Source: Fodinibius sediminis (GTDB lineage Bacteria > Bacteroidota > Rhodothermia > Balneolales > Balneolaceae). Taken from it: a stretch of 64,000 nucleotides of DNA. Under the pieces are notes generated by a model, which worked only from the letters and a program-made list of their open reading frames with translations, did not search any database and was not told the DNA's origin. A program made the translations under genes and the position numbers. The stretch lies in NCBI RefSeq assembly GCF_900182555.1, contig NZ_FXTH01000007.1, forward strand, positions 182,585 through 246,584. The letters run 5' to 3'. Positions within the stretch are counted from its first letter, which is position 1. Each line of letters starts with the position of its first letter. This document shows, piece after piece, positions 47,501-56,041 of this stretch.

Positions 47501-47634
47501 CCGGGCAACGGTTCCCCGTTTTGATCATTCACCGTACCCTGCACGGTATGTTGCTGCCCAAAACTTTGATCGGGCAGGAATAAGAGGAAGGCCAGTAGGG
47601 TCAGAATAATAATTGGTATATGTTGATATCTCAT
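44512..47634 (-). CDS. SusC/RagA-family TonB-dependent outer-membrane transporter
   Basis: This 1040-residue protein has a signal peptide (HIPIIILTLLAFLLFLPDQS). A carboxypeptidase-like beta-sandwich follows (VQGTVNDQNGEPLPGVNITV). The TonB box/plug is GEEVVVVGYGTQQQEDLTGS, with LRGLGTALGGRNPLYIVDG and VLKDASAASIYGLRAANGVI-like text, and then a 22-strand barrel to the C-terminal GINIDLK. It imports oligosaccharide with SusD. The ATG at 47634 is preferred; the frame can extend to 47679 but that adds residues before the signal peptide. First gene of the glycan operon, divergent from lacI paralogue 3. Confidence 0.96.
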   Translation of the reverse strand: MRYQHIPIIILTLLAFLLFLPDQSFGQQHTVQGTVNDQNGEPLPGVNITVKGTTRGTSTNSEGMYELTVPSASDTLVFSFIGFETQEIPIDGRNMIDVNLTPATLAGEEVVVVGYGTQQQEDLTGSISRIETEEITRQSSLTAMESLQGKITGVNVINNDAPGGTPTVILRGLGTALGGRNPLYIVDGVPVDDINNISPSDIESIDFLKDASAASIYGLRAANGVIIVTTKDGEGGAPQFEVSSSAGYTSVLNSVEMADQQEYITYFNEENAAIGGFQLAPSQQYNTDWYDELLETGYVIDSRASVSGGSENVNYFVSYNVNQEKGLLDEQTFWRQTLRNNNKYWLFNDVVEIDQNLSISVSRENPQPFSAFNTAYRQSPLVPTFYPNGRYGQPFVNETTGKMGYEGGEGEAIGRLNTHGNPLTAIAFNNQERNTVTLQGALSAKINFTDYLTFTSRLGGTKYYSDSRTFNPLKQGWIASDPTRTATQYETSKAENPGVTDWADNSLFVQNLERFRWNWDNFITFDKSFDRHNTELTLGMSSERIGVGSTFSGTAYDVPQQEQYWNLNLGSDDYEKQVNHTNFTPSTLASYFGRIQYNYDQRYYITGTLRRDGTSQFANTEDYWEFFPSVGLGWTLSNEDFMSDNEFIDFLKLRGSWGRLGNQNVPLNTTVIYTSTGSSSQNYVFGPAQTLRFGASVGSPARDISWEIVEEWNAGVDMEILDSRLSTSLDFYQKTTENVILLVNPLPDSPYAESFYDHGGEVVNQGVEVGLDWSNSISEELSYNVGVNFSYNQNEVTNVAAGYEGLTGGGLGNGQITKRLEEGQPLGAWWMYEAEGVWQTQEQIDNNPSLGGAMPGHLRYRDLNEDGVIDERDKRFFGSYVPNYNYGINIGLNYRQFDFSMDGFGVGGNKVYNGLNNTRFGGENTTRDMFEKRWTGEGSTNTHPGANRDARASSYYLEDGAYFRINNITLGYSLPEIIDRVSRVRFYVSAENPVLLTGYSGFTPELIGSDNGNPYGTAGIELSAYPNTRTLLFGINIDLK

Positions 47635-47962
47635 AATTTTCTGTGACCATTGGAAATTGTTAAAGAGCATGCATCGCACAACTACTTCAAGACTAAAAAT
47701 TAAATTTTAATGATGCAATTTTTTATGCAATTTTTAAATTTTATGAATATATTATTGCATTAAATAAGACAATTACTATTTATTAATGCCATATTAACTT
47801 TATATAAAGGTATTTTTAATGAGTAACACATCTTTTCATGCAAGTTTATGCAAGTTTTATTACTCATCAGTATTTAAAATTGCCCCGTCAATTAGCATTT
47901 GCAGGTATGATTCTGATTTAATAGCATAAAGCGGCACTAAAAGAAGCAATCACCAAGTGATC
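47635..47962. promoter_or_regulatory. Divergent susC/lacI promoter region with ATGCAA repeats
   Basis: These 328 very A/T-rich bases carry several copies of ATGCAA. Two lie at 47713-47718 and 47725-47730 (12 bp apart). An inverted copy, TTGCAT, is at 47755-47760. The strongest pair is in TTTTCATGCAAGTTT then ATGCAAGTT (47833-47856), 10 bp apart, matching the site at 34946-34969. The layout fits control of both susC and lacI by one factor. Confidence 0.5.
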
Positions 47963-48964
47963 ATGAAGATAACGCTTAAAGACATCGCCAAAGACACGGG
48001 CTTTTCTGAATCAACCGTCTCACGGGTACTCAATGGATCCTCCAAGATCAGTACAGAAACACAGGATATTATTTTAGAAAGCGCACGACGTCTCAGGTAC
48101 CTTTCTCCCAGGGATACGAACATAGATCCCTCCCGTAAATTTCTAAATGTCGCCCTGCTCGCAAGCGATTTTACCGAGGGTGAATTTTACGTCTCTTTTT
48201 TTAATGGACTCAACCAGGCCTCACGTAAAAATAATATCCGGCTGTCGCTTATCGGCCTTGTCGATCCCGAAGAAGAGCTGCAGAAGCTGATCAAGGAAAT
48301 TTCCATCCACTACTACGACGCTGCGATTTTATTTATCCCCGAATACACCCAGCGGGAGTATGTTGATCTCGCTGACAACATTCCCAGGGGAATGCCCATT
48401 ATCTCCAACGCACTCATTGAAAACCCGGTCTTCCCGACGGTCACCTTCGACGGTTACAGCGGCGGCTACCTGGCGGCCAGGCATCTTGAAGAGCAGTCAT
48501 ACTCAAAGCTTGGACTTATACAGGGACCCTTTCAACGAGCAGAATCGCGTTACAGGAGCAACGGCTTTAAGGATTATATCCAACAGTATCAGCACTTGAA
48601 TCTATGCTGGACCTTTGAGGGAGACTTTACGTTTGAATCAGGGGTTCGCGCTTTTGAGCAGTATCAGGAACTGGAAGAGCGTCCCCGTGCCATCTTTGCC
48701 GCCAATGATGACATGGCCAACGGCTTCATGGAAGCTGCCAAACAGAAAGGCATTCACTTCCCCGGCGATGTGGCGATCATCGGCTACGATAATTTACCGG
48801 TTTGTCGCCATAACCAGCCCACCATCTCCTCCATCAACACCGATTACGAAGCACTCGGCATGACCACCATGAAGGTGCTTCGGGAGATGGTGCAGAATCC
48901 TGAACCGAACCATAACCGGTTGAGCTTTGTATCCGTATCGGTCTGCCACCGCGAGTCTTCATGA
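47963..48964 (+). CDS. LacI-family transcriptional regulator, paralogue 3
   Basis: This 333-residue regulator has HTH TLKDIAKDTGFSESTVSRVL and sensor-domain pieces SNALIENPVFPTVTFDGYSG, IFAANDDMANGFM and VAIIGYDNLPVCRHNQPTIS. The ATG at 47963 gives the N terminus MKITLKDIA shared with paralogue 1; a GTG at 47957 is also in frame. It is divergent from susC and followed by the SSS symporter gene 86 bases later. It is the best candidate for the direct regulator of the SusCD operon. Confidence 0.95.
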   Translation: MKITLKDIAKDTGFSESTVSRVLNGSSKISTETQDIILESARRLRYLSPRDTNIDPSRKFLNVALLASDFTEGEFYVSFFNGLNQASRKNNIRLSLIGLVDPEEELQKLIKEISIHYYDAAILFIPEYTQREYVDLADNIPRGMPIISNALIENPVFPTVTFDGYSGGYLAARHLEEQSYSKLGLIQGPFQRAESRYRSNGFKDYIQQYQHLNLCWTFEGDFTFESGVRAFEQYQELEERPRAIFAANDDMANGFMEAAKQKGIHFPGDVAIIGYDNLPVCRHNQPTISSINTDYEALGMTTMKVLREMVQNPEPNHNRLSFVSVSVCHRESS

Positions 48965-49050
48965 ACATCTTTAACAATCCCAATTTTCGGGAATACGGAT
49001 TAAAAGCTATTTTACCGGTTTTCTGATTTTTTAACCTACACGTGGTGACT

Positions 49051-50634
49051 ATGCCCCTGGCCGGAATCGACCTGCTTATCATTGCTGCCTATATCCTGTT
49101 TATTTGCTGGCGCGGCATCAGGGCGAGGACCTCCTACCATACCGCCGATGATTATTTCCTGGCCAACCGGTCGCTAAGCTGGCCGGTCATCGGACTTTCC
49201 CTCTTTGCCACAAATATCTCAACCAGCAGCATTATAGGGCTGGGCGGAAGCGGGTACAAGACGGGCATTTCGGTCTTTAATTATGAATGGACCGGTGGGA
49301 TCATGCTGGTGTTTTTTGCATTGTTTATTGTACCCTATTACATTCAGAATCGCCTAACCACGATGCCGGAATTCCTGGAACGTCGTTTCGATCACCGATC
49401 CCGCCTTTATTTTTCCATCATCTCCATATTAATCAATGTGCTCATCGACATTGCGGGTGCACTTTATGCGGGCAGCCTGTTTTTGCGGGGGCTGTTTCCC
49501 GACATTGACCTCTTTGTTTTCGTGGGCATCATGGCCTTTATTGCGGGGCTTTACACCGTCGTGGGGGGCTTGAAGGCCGTGGTCATCACCGATTCGGTGC
49601 AGGGCATTCTACTGGCCCTTGGGACCGGCATTATTTCGGTGACCCTCTTCATGAAGCTGGGCAGCTGGGGTGAGATACAGGCCGCCCTTCCGGAGAATTT
49701 TCTGAGTCTCATCCAGCCGATGGATGATCCACTGGTTCCCTGGCCCACCCTGTTTGTCAGTCTCCCTATCCTCGGATTTTACTTTATGTGTTCCAACCAG
49801 CACATGGTACAGCGCATCCTGGGGGCGCGTTCGGTTGAAGATGGTAAAAAGGGAGCCATTTTTGCCGGTTTCCTTAAAATCCCCATCCTGTTCATCCTGG
49901 TACTGCCGGGCACCATGGGCCTGCTGCTCTACCCCAACCTTGAAAATGCCAATCTCATCTTCCCCACCATGCTCTACGACCTTCTGCCAGCCGGCCTGCT
50001 GGGGATCGTCATCACCGGTTTCATTGCCGCCCTCATGTCAAGCATCGATTCGGCGCTGACCGCCTCAGGCAGCATTGCCACCCTCGACATTTACAAGAAG
50101 ATGACCTCCCCCAGGAGTGAACGTCATTTCATCCTGGTGGGCAAGGCATTCATTATTATATTTGTCTCCATCGCTTCCCTCTGGGCTCCCTTCATAGAAC
50201 AGTTCCCAACACTCTGGGAATACCTCCAGGCGGTCCTGGCGTACCTTGCCCCCCCTGTTGTTGTCTGTTTCCTGTTCGGACTGTTCTGGAAGCGGGCTTC
50301 TGCTGACGGCGCCTTCTACACCCTCGGCCTGGGGAGCCTCTTTGCACTGCTGACGGTCATCAACAATTATTTGTACCCGGTTTTCGGCACCATCCACTAC
50401 CTCTATTCCGCCACCCTCATTTTCCTTTTTAGCAGTATTGTGATGCTCCTTGTCAGCCTGCTGTCTCCCCGTGCCCAGGAACCGGCCCGGGAAAACGCCC
50501 TTGGCACCATCGCTGAGACCAGGCAGCAGCTTTCCCATTCGGCCACCTCATTGCAGACGGGCTATTTCTCATCCAAAGAGTTTGCTTTTTTTGTCTGTAT
50601 GTCTACCTTAGTACTCGTTATCATCTTCTGGTAA
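49051..50634 (+). CDS. Sodium:solute symporter (SSS family, sugar-type)
   Basis: This 527-residue inner-membrane transporter has about 13-14 helices. SSS-family signatures are ISTSSIIGLGGSGYKTGISV in the second helix region and GFIAALMSSIDSALTASGSI, the Na+-site serine cluster. The end is APPVVVCFLFGLFWKRASADGA. It imports a monosaccharide or similar solute with Na+, fitting a salt-adapted cell. The ATG at 49051 is preferred to GTG codons at 49042 and 49045, which lack a clear ribosome-binding site. It probably moves the end-product of the neighbouring glucan degradation. Confidence 0.93.
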   Translation: MPLAGIDLLIIAAYILFICWRGIRARTSYHTADDYFLANRSLSWPVIGLSLFATNISTSSIIGLGGSGYKTGISVFNYEWTGGIMLVFFALFIVPYYIQNRLTTMPEFLERRFDHRSRLYFSIISILINVLIDIAGALYAGSLFLRGLFPDIDLFVFVGIMAFIAGLYTVVGGLKAVVITDSVQGILLALGTGIISVTLFMKLGSWGEIQAALPENFLSLIQPMDDPLVPWPTLFVSLPILGFYFMCSNQHMVQRILGARSVEDGKKGAIFAGFLKIPILFILVLPGTMGLLLYPNLENANLIFPTMLYDLLPAGLLGIVITGFIAALMSSIDSALTASGSIATLDIYKKMTSPRSERHFILVGKAFIIIFVSIASLWAPFIEQFPTLWEYLQAVLAYLAPPVVVCFLFGLFWKRASADGAFYTLGLGSLFALLTVINNYLYPVFGTIHYLYSATLIFLFSSIVMLLVSLLSPRAQEPARENALGTIAETRQQLSHSATSLQTGYFSSKEFAFFVCMSTLVLVIIFW

Positions 50635-50683
50635 CAGCATTTTATATCCGGGAACGTCAACCAACAAACCCTATATCTTTATC

Positions 50684-51550
50684 ATGAAGTCCATTGCGAT
50701 ACTGCTCCAGGCTGCAATACTTACGTATCTGGCCGCCCTTGATCCATCACCGGCACAGGCCCAGGATGAATCCCTGGGGGTGATGACCTTTAATATCCGC
50801 TATGACAATCCCGATGACCCCAACCCCTGGGAGGATCGCAAAGATGAAGTCATCAATCTCATCCGTTTTCATGAACCCGCTTTTGTGGGAATCCAGGAAG
50901 CCCTTCACCACCAGCTTAAAGACCTCGACGAGGGTCTTGCCCACTACCAGTATATCGGCAAAGGACGCAAGGACGGAAAGCAGGGCGGCGAGTACTCCGC
51001 CCTCTTGTACGACCGTCGAAAAGTATCGCTGGTACCTGGCTCGAACCGGACCATCTGGTTATCCAAAACGCCCAAGGTGCCCAGTAAAAACTGGGACGCA
51101 GCCCTGCCCCGGATCTTGACATGGGGAGCATTCAGAGTCAAGGAGTCCGGCAAGACGATTTACGTCTTTAACACGCATTTCGATCATGTAGGTGAAAGAG
51201 CCCGGGCGGAGAGTGCAAAAATAATTCTCGACGCCATCGCCGAGACAGCGGGCGACCAACCCGTGGTGCTTACCGGTGATTTCAATATTGTCGATGACAG
51301 TGAACCCTACCGAATCCTGACCTCGTCCTTTCTATCGGATGCTTACTACAGCACAGATCTTCCGCATACCGGGGCGGAGTTTACCTATAGCGGGTTCAAG
51401 GTTACCATCCCACAGGAGGGGCGGCGCATCGACTACATTTTTACCAACGACCGGGTAAATGTAATTAAACACGCAACCCTTACTTCCTTCCGGGATGGCT
51501 ATTTCCCCTCAGATCACCTGCCCGTCCTTGCCTATATCATGCTCAGGTAA
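50684..51550 (+). CDS. Secreted endonuclease/exonuclease/phosphatase-fold protein
   Basis: This 288-residue protein has a signal peptide (about 1-26, ending SPAQAQDE). The EEP fold has metal and catalytic residues in IQEA (Glu), NTHFDHVG, LTGDFNIV and SDHLPVLAYI, with the family start VMTFNIRYDNPDDPNPWEDR. Members hydrolyse phosphodiesters or phosphomonoesters; this extracytoplasmic subgroup is common in glycan loci with unknown substrate. It is 49 bases after the symporter gene in the same direction. Confidence 0.9.
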   Translation: MKSIAILLQAAILTYLAALDPSPAQAQDESLGVMTFNIRYDNPDDPNPWEDRKDEVINLIRFHEPAFVGIQEALHHQLKDLDEGLAHYQYIGKGRKDGKQGGEYSALLYDRRKVSLVPGSNRTIWLSKTPKVPSKNWDAALPRILTWGAFRVKESGKTIYVFNTHFDHVGERARAESAKIILDAIAETAGDQPVVLTGDFNIVDDSEPYRILTSSFLSDAYYSTDLPHTGAEFTYSGFKVTIPQEGRRIDYIFTNDRVNVIKHATLTSFRDGYFPSDHLPVLAYIMLR

Positions 51551-51568
51551 ACGAAGCCCCGCTACTGT

Positions 51569-52375
51569 TTAGCGCCGCCTCTTCTCTTGATCCTGCAGGG
51601 TCTTGCCGAACATCCACTCGTAGAGCTGCGGATTGCCATAGGCCTGCACCCAGGCCCCGACATGCCCGGCATCAGGATATTCGGTAAAGCCGGGATGGCC
51701 GCCCGCATTCTGAATGGCGTCGACCACGGTGCGGGAATACTCCACATCCACCACCTGGTCTTGCGCCCCGTGAAACACCCAGATCGGCATCTCCTTTAAC
51801 AAAAAGGCCCGTGCGGCATCGCCGCCCCCGCAGATCGGCACTGCAGCCGCAAACTTGCTGGGAAACCGCTCAATAAGATCAAAGGTGCCAAAACCTCCCA
51901 TGGAAAGTCCCGTTACATACAGGCGATCGGCGTCGATGGCATACTTCTGCTGCAGCTGTTCAAGCAGCTCGATGGTCAGTCGCATGGGTTCGGTAGGATG
52001 TTGGCGCATGGGCATGATATAGGAGCTTGAATCCCGGTTCAGGCTGAGCGTTGACCAGAAGCTGTCCTCAGGTACCTGGGGAGCCACGACGAAGGCGGGA
52101 TACTTCTCCCTGAACCGTGGATCAGCAAAATGATGAACGCCCCATTTCAGCTGGCTGAAGTTGTCGCTACCCCGTTCCCCGGCCCCGTGCAAAAAAAGAA
52201 CCAGCGGGTACAACCCGGTGGAATCGTAGTCAGCCGGCTCAAGCATCCGGTATTTCAGCTCCTTGCCGCCGGCGTCCCTGTAGGTGTGCGGTTTGAAGTC
52301 CGTGATCTGTGCCATGGCCCCCAGGGGCAGTGCCGCCAGCAGGAGCAGAATAAGTGGAAATCCTTTAATCCTCAT
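51569..52375 (-). CDS. Secreted alpha/beta-hydrolase esterase (CE1/feruloyl-esterase-like)
   Basis: This 268-residue protein has a signal peptide (LLLLAALPLGAMAQ). The alpha/beta-hydrolase core has FLHGAGERGSDNF, the nucleophile elbow GLSMGGFGTFDL, and later VFHGAQDQVVDVEYSR and DAGHVGAWVQAY supplying Asp and His. Such enzymes are often annotated as prolyl oligopeptidase-like or phospholipase/carboxylesterase; many remove acyl substituents from glycans. It converges on the phosphatase-fold gene with an 18-base gap, at the end of the glycan region. Confidence 0.88.
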   Translation of the reverse strand: MRIKGFPLILLLLAALPLGAMAQITDFKPHTYRDAGGKELKYRMLEPADYDSTGLYPLVLFLHGAGERGSDNFSQLKWGVHHFADPRFREKYPAFVVAPQVPEDSFWSTLSLNRDSSSYIMPMRQHPTEPMRLTIELLEQLQQKYAIDADRLYVTGLSMGGFGTFDLIERFPSKFAAAVPICGGGDAARAFLLKEMPIWVFHGAQDQVVDVEYSRTVVDAIQNAGGHPGFTEYPDAGHVGAWVQAYGNPQLYEWMFGKTLQDQEKRRR

Positions 52376-52469
52376 AAGTAGTAGAGGTTGTGTTTTGATG
52401 ATAGATGTGATGTGAGATTACTGTTTGTTAAAAACACCCGGGGCGCTGAAATATGCTGGTATGGGTCAA

Positions 52470-55400
52470 TCACATATTCCTGCGATACTGTCCACCAACC
52501 TCATAGAGCGCCTTTGATATTTGTCCCAGCGAAGCCACTTTCACTGTTTCCATCAGTTCTTCAAAAATATTCCCGTTATCGCGAGCCACCTGCTTCAGTT
52601 TTTCAAGAGCCGCCTGGGCTTCTCCCCGGTGACGATGTTTGAATGCTTCAAGCTGCTCGATCTGCTGCTCTTTTTCCCCGGTCGTCGATCGGATCAAGTC
52701 CATGCCCTCCTGGGCTTTCGCTCCCTGTTCTTCTTCATCCAAAAAGGTATTGACACCCACAATGGGAAGTTCGCCGCTGTGCTTCTGGGATTCGTAATAG
52801 AGGCTCTCATCCTGTATTTTCCCCCGCTGGTACATGTGCTCCATGGCCCCCAGGACCCCGCCACGCTCGGTGAGACGGTCAAACTCGGACAGAATGGCCT
52901 CTTCCACCAGGTCCGTCATCTCTTCAATAAAATAGGACCCCTGGTTTATATTCTCATTCTTAGCGGTTCCCATCTCCTTGTTGATGATCAGCTGTATCGC
53001 CAGGGCCCGGCGTACCGACTCTTCCGTCGGTGTTGTGATGGCCTCGTCGTATGCATTGGTGTGAAGGGAATTACAGTTATCATAAATTGCCATCAGTGCC
53101 TGCAGGGTGGTCCGGATATCGTTAAACTGGATGTCCTGTGCATGAAGCGACCGGCCGCTGGTCTGGATATGATATTTCAGCTTCTGGGAACGCTTGTTGG
53201 CCCCGTACTTCTCTCTCATGGCCACCGCCCAGATGCGTCGCGCTACACGGCCGATGACAGCATATTCCGGGTCGAGTCCATTGCTGAAAAAGAAGGAGAG
53301 GTTATGCGCAAAGGTATCGATATCCATGCCCCGGGAAAGATAATATTCCACATAGGTAAACCCGTTGGCCAGCGTAAAGGCGGCCTGGGTGATCGGGTTG
53401 GCCCCCGCCTCGGCGATATGATAGCCCGATATGGACACCGAGTAGTAATTGCGCACCTTGTGGTCGGTAAAATACTGCTGCATATCCCCCATCATCTTCA
53501 GGGCAAATTCCGTGGAAAAGATACAGGTATTCTGGGCCTGGTCTTCCTTCAGGATGTCGGCCTGCACTGTCCCCCGTACCACGGAGAGGGTCTTTTCCCG
53601 GATCCGGTGGTACGTCTTCTCGTCCAGCAGCTCGTCGCCGGGAATGCCAAGCAGCCCCAGGCCGAACCCATCATTTGTCGCGGGCAAATCCTCCTGGTAT
53701 CCGGGAGCCGCCGTATTCCGCTGGGCAAAATATTCCCTGATTTTTTTCTGTGCTTCCTCCCACTGGCCGTTTTCCCTGAGGTAGCGCTCCACTTCCTGAT
53801 CGATGGCGGCATTCATGAACATCGCCAGGATCATCGGAGCCGGCCCGTTGATGGTCATGGAAACCGACGTTTTTCGCGAGGTCAGCTCAAAGCCGGAGTA
53901 GAGCTTCTTCATATCGTCCAGCGTACAAATGCTGACACCGGAGTTACCCACCTTGCCATAGATATCGGGTCGGTGATCGGGGTCCTCTCCATAGAGAGTC
54001 ACCGAATCAAAAGCCGTGGAGAGGCGGGCCGCCGGCATCCCCTCGCTCAGATAATGAAACCGTTTGTTGGTACGCTCGGGGGTTCCTTCACCGGCAAACA
54101 TGCGGGTCGGATCCTCTCCCTCCCGCTTGAATGGAAAAACCCCTGCGGTAAACGGGAAGTAGCCGGGCAGGTTTTCCTTGAGGGCAAATTTCAGCTGCTC
54201 GCCCATATTCCGGGTTTTGGGCAGCGCCACGCGCGGGACCCGAAGGCCGCTCAGTGATTCGCGAAACATCTTATTGGTAAAAGTCTGGTCCCGGATCTGT
54301 ACATCCACATGATCCTGGCGGTATTCCTTGTACAGCTTGTCCCAGCCTTCGAGGATTTTCCTACACCGCGAATCGAGCTTGCCCAGCCAGTGTTCCCGCA
54401 TCTTCTCAAGCTTGTTCTTCAGGAGATCCCGGTCTTCCGGCTCCCACCGGTCGACCTGCGAAAGCGTTCCTTCCACCTCGTTGAGCTTTTCCGCCACTTC
54501 CACCTGGTCTTCCGCCCATTGATGGTAATCGCGTATGGATTCTGAGATCTCCGACAGGTAGCGCTGACGCTTACCCGGGATAATAGCCTGTGCCTGAATA
54601 TCCTCGGCCGGCTCGGAATCCGTATAGATGGCGGTCTCCCAATTCAGCTGATAATGGTCATTAATCCGGTCGACCAGCGCCTTGAACAGGTGATTCACCC
54701 CCTTGTCATTAAACTGCGCGGCGATGGTCGGATAAACCGGCATGTTCTCGGCCTTCAGATCCCACGCCCCCCGGTTGCGCTTCATCTGCTTGCGGACATC
54801 GCGAAGGGCATCGAGAGACCCTTTCTTTTCAAACTTATTGAGCACCACCAGGTCTGCCAGGTCCAACATGTTGATCTTCTCAAGCTGTGTGGCCGCCCCA
54901 TACTCGCTGGTCATCACATAGAGCGGGATATCCGATATATCGACAATTTCACTGTCGCTCTGGCCAATGCCGCTGGTCTCAACAATCACCAGGTCGTAGC
55001 CGGCCGTCACGCAGATGACGATCGCCCCCCTTACCGAGGCGCTGGTGGCGCGGTTGGTGGCTCGGGTGGCCAGACTCCGCATATAGACCCGGTCGGGATC
55101 AAGGCTGTTCATCCGGATACGGTCGCCCAGCAGGGCGCCCCCGGTCCTGATTTTGGAGGGATCGATGGATAGGACCGCAATATTGAGTTCCCCGAACTCG
55201 GTCAGAAAGCGGCGGACAAGCTCATCGGTAAGTGAACTTTTGCCGGCTCCTCCCGTACCGGTGATGCCAATAAGCGGTATGGACTGACCATTGGCGGGAG
55301 AGGATATTTCGCGGCCCTTTCCGTCACGGAGCGTGTCATCCTCAAAACTGATGATCTCCCCGTGACCATTCTCAATAGCTGAAATACAGCGGCCGATCGT

Positions 55401-55961
55401 TTTACTGTTCCGCTTCAGAATATCCCGGGCATCGATCTCCTCCAGCTCCGCGGTGTCATAATCGCACAGGCTGAGCATGTAGTTGATCATGCCCTGCAAT
55501 CCCATCGTGCTGCCGTCTTCCACCGAAAAGATACGACGTACGCCATAGTCGTGCAGCTTTTGGCGTTCCTCGTCAACAATTACGCCGCCCCCTCCGCCGA
55601 AGATATTGATATGGGATGCGCCTCGCTCGGCCAGCAGGTCGACCATGTACTTGAAATACTCCATGTGTCCACCCTGGTACGAGCTGACGGCAATCCCCTG
55701 TACATCCTCCTGGATGGCGCAATCGACAATTTCCCTGACCGAACGGTTATGTCCCAGGTGAATTACTTCGGCACCACTGCTCTGAAGAATACGACGCATG
55801 ATGTTAATGCTTGCATCATGACCATCAAACAGGCTCGCAGCAGTTACAAAACGGATTTTATGCTCCGCCCTGTAGACCTCAGGCCCGTCATTCGCAGTGT
55901 CTTTACGGTCCATTGCAGCCTTTTGAGACTTAATTTCAGAGGTCAGGGTATCTTCAGCCAT
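52470..55961 (-). CDS. icmF: Fused isobutyryl-CoA mutase with G-protein chaperone (IcmF)
   Basis: This 1163-residue cytoplasmic enzyme interconverts isobutyryl-CoA and butyryl-CoA (or related branched acyl-CoAs) using adenosylcobalamin. The N-terminal B12 domain has FDGHDASI with axial His48 and [11 protein letters not shown]. The MeaB-type GTPase has Walker A GTGGAGKS at 235-242. The mutase barrel includes [35 protein letters not shown] and [16 protein letters not shown], matching IcmF rather than methylmalonyl-CoA mutase. The ATG at 55961 begins MAEDTLT. The frame stays open upstream to 56201 but that part overlaps mprF and is rejected. No cobalamin riboswitch is seen in the 80-base leader. 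Confidence 0.95.
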   Translation of the reverse strand: MAEDTLTSEIKSQKAAMDRKDTANDGPEVYRAEHKIRFVTAASLFDGHDASINIMRRILQSSGAEVIHLGHNRSVREIVDCAIQEDVQGIAVSSYQGGHMEYFKYMVDLLAERGASHINIFGGGGGVIVDEERQKLHDYGVRRIFSVEDGSTMGLQGMINYMLSLCDYDTAELEEIDARDILKRNSKTIGRCISAIENGHGEIISFEDDTLRDGKGREISSPANGQSIPLIGITGTGGAGKSSLTDELVRRFLTEFGELNIAVLSIDPSKIRTGGALLGDRIRMNSLDPDRVYMRSLATRATNRATSASVRGAIVICVTAGYDLVIVETSGIGQSDSEIVDISDIPLYVMTSEYGAATQLEKINMLDLADLVVLNKFEKKGSLDALRDVRKQMKRNRGAWDLKAENMPVYPTIAAQFNDKGVNHLFKALVDRINDHYQLNWETAIYTDSEPAEDIQAQAIIPGKRQRYLSEISESIRDYHQWAEDQVEVAEKLNEVEGTLSQVDRWEPEDRDLLKNKLEKMREHWLGKLDSRCRKILEGWDKLYKEYRQDHVDVQIRDQTFTNKMFRESLSGLRVPRVALPKTRNMGEQLKFALKENLPGYFPFTAGVFPFKREGEDPTRMFAGEGTPERTNKRFHYLSEGMPAARLSTAFDSVTLYGEDPDHRPDIYGKVGNSGVSICTLDDMKKLYSGFELTSRKTSVSMTINGPAPMILAMFMNAAIDQEVERYLRENGQWEEAQKKIREYFAQRNTAAPGYQEDLPATNDGFGLGLLGIPGDELLDEKTYHRIREKTLSVVRGTVQADILKEDQAQNTCIFSTEFALKMMGDMQQYFTDHKVRNYYSVSISGYHIAEAGANPITQAAFTLANGFTYVEYYLSRGMDIDTFAHNLSFFFSNGLDPEYAVIGRVARRIWAVAMREKYGANKRSQKLKYHIQTSGRSLHAQDIQFNDIRTTLQALMAIYDNCNSLHTNAYDEAITTPTEESVRRALAIQLIINKEMGTAKNENINQGSYFIEEMTDLVEEAILSEFDRLTERGGVLGAMEHMYQRGKIQDESLYYESQKHSGELPIVGVNTFLDEEEQGAKAQEGMDLIRSTTGEKEQQIEQLEAFKHRHRGEAQAALEKLKQVARDNGNIFEELMETVKVASLGQISKALYEVGGQYRRNM

Positions 55962-56041
55962 AGTACCAGTATCGATTGAGTTATTTACCGTTGTAATGTA
56001 AGAAAAATACCATTCTTTTTTGTATGGCAGCCTGCTCCCCG

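Noticed and set aside
52521..54257. A 578-codon plus-strand frame inside icmF
   Set aside because: It is antisense to a well-conserved mutase domain; long antisense frames are common in codon-biased genes and this one matches no family.
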